Positions 1 to 5,056 of a stretch of DNA of 5,056 nt are shown in pieces (positions within the stretch are counted from its first letter, which is position 1; every line of letters starts with the position of its first letter). Under the pieces are notes generated by a model, which saw only the letters and a list, made by a program, of their open reading frames with translations, was not told where the DNA came from and made no database searches. Made by a program: the position numbers and the translations under genes. Source of the stretch: JBGTIS01 sp041745535 (lineage in GTDB: Bacteria > Bacteroidota > Bacteroidia > Cytophagales > Cyclobacteriaceae). The DNA lies in assembly GCA_041745535.1 (NCBI GenBank), contig JBGTIS010000278.1, forward strand, positions 1 through 5,056. The letters are read 5' to 3'.

Positions 1-1181
1 TATTCCGCTCCGGTGATTTCCTTGATAAACTGCGCTTCTTCAGGGCGATAGGGCGTGCCATCGGCTCTGAACACATCGTGGAACCATACGGGCGGTTCTT
101 TGTCATACGCTTTCTGCCACGAATCCCAAGGATATATGGTATTGCTTTTTCCGGCTACCAGTCCCCAGTTGATCATGCCCACATGGTTGGCCTTGGCAAT
201 GGGCAAAATAGCCTGAAAGGTGCTGCCAGCAGGCCGCGCCATGTATTCGGTACAAATCATCGGGCGATTGAACTGCTTCAGATCTTCTACCCGCTTTTTA
301 AAATCAGCCGAATCGGCGTAATTGTGGAAGGTAATGATGTCGGAATGGGTAAACAGCCACCGGTCCATCTCACCCATCGTATTCACATCCGACCAGTCGC
401 CATACCAGGGTGCGGAAGTAATGGGTTGTGAAGGATTGGCCTTACGGGCCCAGCCAAAAGCGGCTTTTACCAGCTCCACGCCCAGTTCCTTTTTGTTTTC
501 AAGTTCTTTTTTAAAGTTGTTTTTACCGTAACTGTTAGCATTATCGTTGTCCGGTTCGTTCACGATGTCCCAGGCCAGAACGCGGTTATCGTCTTTAAAG
601 TTGCCGATCAGCCAAACCACATACTCTTCTAACTGGGGCCATTTACTTTTATCGGATAAAAATTCAGCGCCCGGACTTTGTACCCAGCCTGAGTTGTGCA
701 ATCCTTTTTTGGGGTCGGGTTGTTTGCCAGCTTTCGGATACGGGTCCCACACCGAATCAAATATCACCAGCATGGGCCTGATATTGTGCTTCTTACAAAT
801 ATCCAGAAATTCGCTGATGCGGTTTTTATATCCTTCCGCATCGGTTCTGTAAGGAATGTCGTGCAGATATACCCGCATGGTGTTCATGCCCAGGTCGGCT
901 GCCCAGCCCAGTTCTTTGTCGATCAGTTCCGGCGACCAGGTTTCGGCCTGCCACATTTCCAACTGATTAATGGCATTGGAAGGACCAAAATTGGCACCCA
1001 CCAGCCAGGGTTGTTCCGCATACCAGGCGTTGGCTTTTTCAACGCTCCATTGTGCGCCCACGGTATCAGCTTCCACGGTTGTGGTTTCCTGTTGTTCGTT
1101 GTTCTGAGAACTATTCTGGCATCCCCAGAACAGTAAAATACCTGTAAAAAGGCAGAGGATAGATTTTTGATTATAGGTCAT
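1..1181 (-). CDS. Clan GH-A (GH5-like) glycoside hydrolase, lipoprotein; 3' end cut by window edge
   Basis: Reading down from the ATG at 1181-1179 gives 393 uninterrupted codons. The last two bases in the window are TA of the next codon, probably a TAA or TAG stop, so the protein is nearly certainly complete. Residues 1-21 form a lipoprotein signal ending in LFWGC (lipobox Cys21), followed by a Q/N/E/T-rich linker to about residue 40. The catalytic barrel then follows: VGANFGPSNAINQ (61-73), MRVYLHD (102-108), WDIVNEP (204-210) with E209 as predicted acid/base, FHNY (285-288), and CTEY (310-313) with E312 as predicted nucleophile. INWGLVAGKSNT (337-348) holds an aromatic typical of the substrate cleft. 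The NEP motif and the spacing of the two Glu residues are those of retaining clan GH-A enzymes. Relatives are often labelled cellulase or 1,4-beta-xylanase, but the substrate cannot be read from sequence. After Cys21 there is no acidic export signal, so a periplasm-facing anchor is more likely than surface display. It is transcribed away from the GMC operon. The start codon sits in an A9 run. Confidence 0.87.
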   Translation of the reverse strand, partial: MTYNQKSILCLFTGILLFWGCQNSSQNNEQQETTTVEADTVGAQWSVEKANAWYAEQPWLVGANFGPSNAINQLEMWQAETWSPELIDKELGWAADLGMNTMRVYLHDIPYRTDAEGYKNRISEFLDICKKHNIRPMLVIFDSVWDPYPKAGKQPDPKKGLHNSGWVQSPGAEFLSDKSKWPQLEEYVVWLIGNFKDDNRVLAWDIVNEPDNDNANSYGKNNFKKELENKKELGVELVKAAFGWARKANPSQPITSAPWYGDWSDVNTMGEMDRWLFTHSDIITFHNYADSADFKKRVEDLKQFNRPMICTEYMARPAGSTFQAILPIAKANHVGMINWGLVAGKSNTIYPWDSWQKAYDKEPPVWFHDVFRADGTPYRPEEAQFIKEITGAE

Positions 1182-1468
1182 TTTTTTTTGATAAATAGTG
1201 ATGAAACTTTCGCAATATCCTAACTTTTTTCAGAATCGTCAATATAAATGCGCATACCAGAGTCTGTTCCTATTTCTAAAATAACCAGCTTCTGGACAGC
1301 CGGAATCGGGAAGCAATACCCTTTCAACTGAAAAGTTTTTACAGGATTGCTTAGAAATTAGAAAAATTTGCGCTTATTTGAACACACAAAAGTTTAGTAA
1401 TCCTAAAAATAACCTGACCCAATACCTCCACTTATCTCCGCGGGTATGGGTCAAATAAATTATTTTGC
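1182..1468. other. Divergent intergenic region
   Basis: This 287-base A/T-rich stretch separates the divergent hydrolase and GMC genes and must hold the promoters of both. I see no perfect Bacteroidota -7 box (TAnnTTTG) on either strand. The nearest plus-strand candidates are CTTATTTG at 1373-1380 and TTATTTTG at 1460-1467, each imperfect, and the second is too close to the start codon. No open reading frame with family features and no RNA gene was recognised. The only clear structure is the inverted repeat at 1416-1452, described separately. Confidence 0.6.
1416..1452 (+). promoter_or_regulatory. Imperfect inverted repeat / hairpin just upstream of the GMC gene
   Basis: GACCCAATACC (1416-1426) pairs with GGTATGGGTC (1443-1452), leaving one bulged A and a 16-base loop. 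The 10-pair stem ends 16 bases before the GMC start codon. It could be a leader hairpin affecting translation, an operator for a dimeric regulator, or the end of an upstream transcript. A terminator is less likely because the downstream sequence (AAATAAATTATTTT) is mixed A/T with no early T run. The pairing is seen directly; the role is not known. Confidence 0.4.
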
Positions 1469-3184
1469 ATGCAAATAAAAGAATCTCCTAAAGTTTATGA
1501 TGCCATTATTGTCGGATCAGGTGCCGGCGGAGGCATGGCAGCTAAAATCCTTGCCGAATCTGGTTTGGAAATCGCGATTGTAGAGGCAGGTCCGCATTTC
1601 GATCCTACGGATCCCGCACAAATGACCCAGCTGAAATGGCCCTGGGAATCGCCCCGCAGAGGTGCCAGCAGCACCCGTGCCTTTGGCGATTTTGATGCTG
1701 CTTATGGTGGCTGGGAAATTGAAGGCGAACCTTATACCCGTGCCGAAGGCACAGAGTTCGACTGGTTCCGTGCCCATATGCTGGGCGGCAGGACCAACCA
1801 CTGGGGCAGAATTTCCCTTCGGTTTGGTCCGCTGGATTTTAAAAGAAAAGACCATGACGGACTGGGCGATAACTGGCCCATTGGCTACGATGTCGTAAAG
1901 CCTTATTATGATAAGGTGGACAAGCTGATCGGTATTTATGGCAGTAAAGAAAATATTCCCAACGAACCCGATGGCTTCTTTCTGCCAGCCCCGAAACCCC
2001 GGCTGCATGAGCTTTATTATATCAAAGGAGCCCGAAAAGCTGGTGTGCCTGTTATTCCGGCCCGAAAATCTATTCTGACGAAACGCATCAATAAAGAGCG
2101 CGGTGTATGCTTTTACTGTAGCCAGTGCGGCAGATCATGCTCTGTGAAAGCTGATTTTTCATCAGGTACTTCTCTGGTTTTTCCCGCTCAAAAAACGGGA
2201 AAAGTAGACCTGTTTGTAAACTCAATGGTAAAAAATGTGACTACGAACAGCGAAGGGCTGGCCACCGGCGTATCGTACATCAACAAAGAAGACCGGCAGG
2301 AATACCAGTTGAAAGGTCGTACCGTTGTGCTGGCGGCATCAGCCTGTAGCTCTGCCCGTATTTTACTGAATTCCAAAAGCAGCCAGCATCCCAATGGTTT
2401 GGGTAATGGCAGCAATGTGATCGGCAAATATCTGCACGATTCTACCGGTAGCAGCAGAAGCGCGTTTGTTCCGGAACTGATGAACCGGAAAATTTACAAC
2501 GAAGATGGCACCTCCGGCATGCACGTTTACACGCCCTGGTGGCTGAACGATAAAAAGCTGGATTTCCCCAGAGGATACCATATTGAAATAGGGGGCGGCA
2601 TGGGCATGCCTTCTTACGGATTTGGTTTCGGTACCAGCGAAATGAACAAGTTTATCGGCAAAGAAGTAGGTGGTTATGGCGATAAACTGCGCGATGATGT
2701 GAAGCGGTTTTATGGCGCTTTTATCGGCGTGGCCGGTCGGGGCGAATGTATTGCCCGTGAAGATAATTACTGTGAAATTGACCCGAATGTGGTAGACGAA
2801 TGGGGTATACCAGTGTTGCGTTTCCACTATACCTGGTCGGACCACGAGCGGTTACAGGCCAAGCACATGCACGAAACTTTCGAAGAGATTTTCCATGCCA
2901 TGGGCGGTACGGTGCTGGGCGATACACCCGGCAAAGACCAGGATTATGGCCTGCATGCGCCCGGCAGAATTATCCACGAAGTGGGTACCACCCGCATGGG
3001 TAACGATCCTAAAAAGTCGGTGGTGGACAGCAACCAGCAATTGCATGAAGCTAAAAACGTGTTCGTGGTAGATGGTGGCCCTTTTGTGTCGCAGGCTGAT
3101 AAAAATCCGACTTGGACCATTCTGGCCTTATCGTGGCGAACTTCCGATTATATCATTGATCAATTAAAAAAACAAAATATTTAA
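1469..3184 (+). CDS. GMC-family FAD oxidoreductase, large subunit of a sugar/glycoside dehydrogenase
   Basis: The 571-residue protein is a full-length glucose-methanol-choline oxidoreductase. The N-terminal Rossmann motif is VGSGAGGG (15-22), with E39 at the end of the second strand to bind the FAD ribose. GGRTNHWGRISLRF (106-119) is the GMC FAD-contact segment. HEVGTTRMG (503-511) and NPTWT (546-550) supply the catalytic pair H503 and N546, a His/Asn pair as in pyranose 2-oxidase and cellobiose dehydrogenase. An insert with C214, C217, C220 and C224 (CX2CX2CX3C) resembles the Fe-S cluster site of membrane-linked FAD-glucose dehydrogenases and suggests electron transfer to a carrier rather than to oxygen. 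There is no signal peptide or membrane segment. The next gene starts 17 bases downstream and encodes the usual small partner, which has a Tat signal, so the folded flavoprotein is probably exported as a complex. Glucoside 3-dehydrogenase is a reasonable candidate activity, but glucose, gluconate or another polyol or sugar substrate cannot be excluded. The family call is firm, the substrate is not. Confidence 0.93.
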   Translation: MQIKESPKVYDAIIVGSGAGGGMAAKILAESGLEIAIVEAGPHFDPTDPAQMTQLKWPWESPRRGASSTRAFGDFDAAYGGWEIEGEPYTRAEGTEFDWFRAHMLGGRTNHWGRISLRFGPLDFKRKDHDGLGDNWPIGYDVVKPYYDKVDKLIGIYGSKENIPNEPDGFFLPAPKPRLHELYYIKGARKAGVPVIPARKSILTKRINKERGVCFYCSQCGRSCSVKADFSSGTSLVFPAQKTGKVDLFVNSMVKNVTTNSEGLATGVSYINKEDRQEYQLKGRTVVLAASACSSARILLNSKSSQHPNGLGNGSNVIGKYLHDSTGSSRSAFVPELMNRKIYNEDGTSGMHVYTPWWLNDKKLDFPRGYHIEIGGGMGMPSYGFGFGTSEMNKFIGKEVGGYGDKLRDDVKRFYGAFIGVAGRGECIAREDNYCEIDPNVVDEWGIPVLRFHYTWSDHERLQAKHMHETFEEIFHAMGGTVLGDTPGKDQDYGLHAPGRIIHEVGTTRMGNDPKKSVVDSNQQLHEAKNVFVVDGGPFVSQADKNPTWTILALSWRTSDYIIDQLKKQNI

Positions 3185-3201
3185 ATCCCTAAAATCTAAG
3201 T

Positions 3202-3909
3202 ATGATGAATAGAAGAGATTCCATGAAATCGATGCTGCTGGGTTCGCTGGCAGGCGGTTTGGTACTGAATGGCTGCGCCCCGAAAGAAGACGAAGCCGCC
3301 ATTGCAAATGTGCCCGAATCGCCTGGCTATGGTCGTACCCCGGAAGAAAAAGAGCGTGATCAGATGCTGCGCGACCAGGAATTTTTCCAGGCCCATGAGT
3401 TAGAAACCATCGCCGTATTGTGCGACCTGATATTACCGGCCACCAGTGAGGCCGGTTCCGCTACCGATGCGGGTGTGCCCGAGTTCATTGAATTTATTGT
3501 AAAAGACATGCCCACCAACAAAACACCCATTCGGGGTGGACTGATGTGGCTGAACAGCCGGGCCAATAACAAATTTGGTAAACCCTTTAAAGACATTTCA
3601 GAAGCGCAGCAGAAACAAATGCTGGATGAAATCGCGTATCCAGATAAAGCGGCTCCTGACGTAGCGCCTGGGGTTAAGTTTTTCACCATGATGCGAAACC
3701 TCACTTTAACGGGCTATTATACCACCAAAATGGGCATTGATGACCTGGGCTATGTGGGCAACCGCCCCAACATCTGGGATGGTGTGCCGGAAGATGTGCT
3801 GGCCGCGCACGGCATGGCTTATGAAGAAGAATGGCTGGCTAAGTGCGTAGACCAGGAAACTCGTGAGGTAATTGCCGAATGGGACGATGAGGGCAACCTG
3901 ATTACCTGA
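3202..3909 (+). CDS. Gluconate 2-dehydrogenase subunit 3 family protein, Tat lipoprotein small subunit
   Basis: The 235-residue product belongs to the small-subunit family of GMC dehydrogenases (gluconate 2-dehydrogenase subunit 3). The family signature is in the core: residues 66-81, ending LCDLILPAT, then ATDAGVPEFIEFIV (87-100), and GYYTTKMGIDDLGY (171-184) near the C-terminus. The N-terminus has a twin arginine (R4-R5) in NRRDSMK, a hydrophobic stretch, then VLNGC with lipobox Cys25, so it is predicted to cross the membrane folded and be lipidated. After the Cys comes APKEDE, an acidic tract resembling Bacteroidota lipoprotein surface-export signals. The start may be Met1 or Met2 (3205); both keep the Tat motif. 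In known relatives this subunit is needed for maturation and export of the GMC subunit. It sits 17 bases after the GMC gene, with no promoter between them, so they form an operon. No cytochrome gene follows; a terminator candidate does. Confidence 0.9.
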   Translation: MMNRRDSMKSMLLGSLAGGLVLNGCAPKEDEAAIANVPESPGYGRTPEEKERDQMLRDQEFFQAHELETIAVLCDLILPATSEAGSATDAGVPEFIEFIVKDMPTNKTPIRGGLMWLNSRANNKFGKPFKDISEAQQKQMLDEIAYPDKAAPDVAPGVKFFTMMRNLTLTGYYTTKMGIDDLGYVGNRPNIWDGVPEDVLAAHGMAYEEEWLAKCVDQETREVIAEWDDEGNLIT

Positions 3910-3940
3910 TTTGGGTACTCACAGTGTGCATTGATATTGA

Positions 3941-3988
3941 TACGGCCCTGCTTTGAAGTGGGGCCGTACACTTTTACAGTGCTTTTTT
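3941..3988 (+). terminator. Hairpin terminator between convergent genes
   Basis: TACGGCCC (3941-3948) and GGGCCGTA (3961-3968) form a perfect 8-pair GC-rich stem with a 12-base loop, 31 bases after the stop codon of the small-subunit gene. A TTTT lies at 3972-3975 and a T6 run at 3983-3988. The T6 run is further from the stem than in a textbook intrinsic terminator, which lowers confidence. The hairpin lies between two convergent genes, but no T run follows it on the minus strand, so it fits the plus-strand operon best. Confidence 0.6.
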
Positions 3989-4002
3989 AAAGAAAAGAAT
4001 TT

Positions 4003-4896
4003 CTACCCCTTCGTATAAATCTGGCTTGTCTTGCGGCCATTTTGCCTCACTCTGGTTTGCGTAAGTTTCACTTTCCCGCCCTCGTGTAGCTCAAAATGTA
4101 ATTTCTCCTGCATACCTGTTGGAATGCTGGGCGACTCAAATTCATTGTTGCCGGTATAGTCATATTTTTCGCCAAACACTTCGTTTTTTAACCAAAGGAT
4201 GTCTTCCTGCCTGAAAAACTCTAAGCTTTCGCCGCTATTGTCGTTTTTGTACAACCCGATTATCTTGTCAAGCGCGGAAAAAGAAGCTTTCAACCGGTCG
4301 TTCATGTTGCAATCGAAGGAAACTTTTTTCCGCCCATTCTCTTCAGTAACCTCAAGAATTCTGCTCCTAGCTTCAGCAGAAGCGGAAGAGCTGTCTTTTT
4401 CCAGATAAGGATCGCCGGTGAAGTAAATTTGGGTAATTAAGCTTTGAATGCCAGGGGCCGAGATCATCAGATGAAAATGGGCCGGTCTCCAGAAAGTTGT
4501 ATCGCCATAGGGTACTGGCATTTGGGTAGTAAAACTGTATTTTCCATTAGCATCGCAATAGGTGGTGCCCCGGTACCGATAATCGTCAGACGCATTGTCG
4601 TAAATTCCGTCGGATGAACAATGCCAGAGTTCAATTTTGGCATTTTCATAGGGAGTTTGACAGTCTTTGTGCCGCACAATCCCGGAAAGTTCAACAATAT
4701 CTCCTACTGCGCCTTCAATTACCAGATTATCGCGAACTGGGCTATCGGGCCGATAGAAAGGGCCTAAAATATCCGTGGTAGTAACGCAATCGCCTTCAAA
4801 TGATTTTCCGTTGAAATGGATGAAACCCGGTGCGCAGACGGCCACTGCACTAAGGCTGGCCAGTTTTGTAAAATCCCTTCTTTTCATTGTATGCAT
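4003..4896 (-). CDS. Tat-exported intradiol ring-cleavage dioxygenase family protein with C-terminal extension
   Basis: This 297-residue protein has the intradiol dioxygenase core at about residues 36-200. It opens with TTDILGPFYRPDSP (39-52). It contains ELSGIVRHKDCQTPYENAKIELWHC (split here as ELSGIVRHKD, 69-78, and AKIELWHC, 86-93) and the metal-site segment. Predicted Fe(III) ligands are Y99 (GIYDN), Y130 (PVPYGD), H140 and H142 (RPAHFH), the Tyr2-His2 set of catechol 1,2- and protocatechuate 3,4-dioxygenases; R137 is the conserved Arg before the His pair. The N-terminus KRRDFTKL followed by a hydrophobic run is a Tat signal. Cys21 is preceded by Val, so a lipobox is unlikely. Met4 (4887) is an equally good start, directly before the twin arginine. 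Several core cysteines (37, 79, 93, 114) could form disulfides outside the cytoplasm. Residues from about 205 to 297 are an extra region I cannot assign. Its substrate may be a catechol-like aromatic, but many secreted relatives are uncharacterised. Sampled stretches are lower in G+C than the neighbouring operon. Confidence 0.9.
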   Translation of the reverse strand: MHTMKRRDFTKLASLSAVAVCAPGFIHFNGKSFEGDCVTTTDILGPFYRPDSPVRDNLVIEGAVGDIVELSGIVRHKDCQTPYENAKIELWHCSSDGIYDNASDDYRYRGTTYCDANGKYSFTTQMPVPYGDTTFWRPAHFHLMISAPGIQSLITQIYFTGDPYLEKDSSSASAEARSRILEVTEENGRKKVSFDCNMNDRLKASFSALDKIIGLYKNDNSGESLEFFRQEDILWLKNEVFGEKYDYTGNNEFESPSIPTGMQEKLHFELHEGGKVKLTQTRVRQNGRKTSQIYTKG

Positions 4897-4960
4897 AGGT
4901 TATGGTGTAAGGAAAGTATTGGTATTTCTGTTACAGCGGTGGTAATTAACTTTTCCGGGT

Positions 4961-4968
4961 CAAAATTA
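4961..4968 (-). promoter_or_regulatory. Putative Bacteroidota-type -7 promoter element for the dioxygenase gene
   Basis: On the minus strand this reads TAATTTTG, a perfect match to the Bacteroidota housekeeping -7 consensus TAnnTTTG. It lies 64 bases before the ATG at 4896, which would give a leader of roughly 55-60 bases. No good -33 TTTG is visible at the expected distance; a TTTG lies only 10 bases upstream of the box. The rest of 4897-5056 shows no gene or strong repeat. Confidence 0.4.
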
Positions 4969-5056
4969 TTACGGATGCCAAAAGCACTGAATGGTCTTAC
5001 TAAATGTACTGAACTTAACGGGCAAAAACAAGGGTGTTGGTAACTGGACGGGTAAC

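Noticed and set aside
78..1136. Plus-strand open frames across the first kilobase, up to 146 codons
   Set aside because: They lie antisense to the glycoside hydrolase, whose minus-strand frame is continuous and carries a signal peptide and both catalytic Glu motifs. The plus-strand translations show no family features.
1346..1380. Possible plus-strand promoter: ATTG at 1346-1349 and CTTATTTG at 1373-1380
   Set aside because: The -7 box mismatches the TA of TAnnTTTG and the spacing is at the long end, so it is too weak to annotate.
1438..1443. CCGCGG palindrome in the hairpin loop region
   Set aside because: Six-base palindromes are expected by chance, and nothing else supports a site here.
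1460..1467. TTATTTTG resembling a -7 box directly before the GMC start
   Set aside because: It has a mismatch at the TA position and lies one base before the ATG, leaving no room for a leader; more likely part of the A/T-rich initiation region.
1517..2845. Minus-strand open frames of up to 163 codons inside the GMC gene
   Set aside because: They are antisense to a full-length, motif-complete GMC protein and have no recognisable domains; they are explained by codon bias of the real gene.
4816..5043. 75-codon plus-strand open frame over the dioxygenase start and upstream region
   Set aside because: It overlaps the Tat signal of the real gene in antisense and has no family features or upstream signal.
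5039..5056. GGTAAC repeated twice, 12 bases apart, at the window end
   Set aside because: Only two short copies are visible and the sequence ends there, so it cannot be called a repeat array or attachment site.

Overview
The window looks like a chromosomal segment of a Bacteroidota bacterium, probably of the Cytophagia/Chitinophagia type. The support is the absence of Shine-Dalgarno sites before the genes, A/T-rich leaders, one clean Bacteroidota-style -7 promoter element (TAnnTTTG), lipoprotein and Tat signals, and protein families common in that phylum. The genus cannot be told from this sequence.

Layout: (1) Positions 1-1181, minus strand: a clan GH-A / GH5-like glycoside hydrolase lipoprotein, complete except that the window ends two bases into what is probably its stop codon. 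(2) Positions 1182-1468: a divergent intergenic region with an imperfect hairpin close to the next start codon. (3) Positions 1469-3909, plus strand: a two-gene operon. It encodes a GMC-family FAD oxidoreductase with a four-cysteine Fe-S-type motif, and a gluconate 2-dehydrogenase subunit 3 family protein with a Tat signal and a lipobox. A hairpin terminator candidate follows at 3941-3988. (4) Positions 4003-4896, minus strand: an intradiol ring-cleavage dioxygenase family protein with a Tat signal and a C-terminal extension of about 90 residues. It converges on the operon and has a promoter candidate at 4961-4968.

How the genes may work together: all products appear to act outside the cytoplasm. 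The flavoprotein has no signal of its own and is probably carried out by the Tat signal of its small partner. The pair resembles two-subunit sugar or glycoside dehydrogenases (FAD-glucose dehydrogenase, gluconate 2-dehydrogenase and glucoside 3-dehydrogenase types). A glycoside hydrolase next door, and a secreted enzyme of a family that opens catechol-like rings, would fit processing of plant-derived (aryl-)glycosides. That link is inference from neighbourhood only. The families are known; the unusual points are the Fe-S motif in the flavoprotein, the small subunit's signals, the missing cytochrome gene and the dioxygenase tail.
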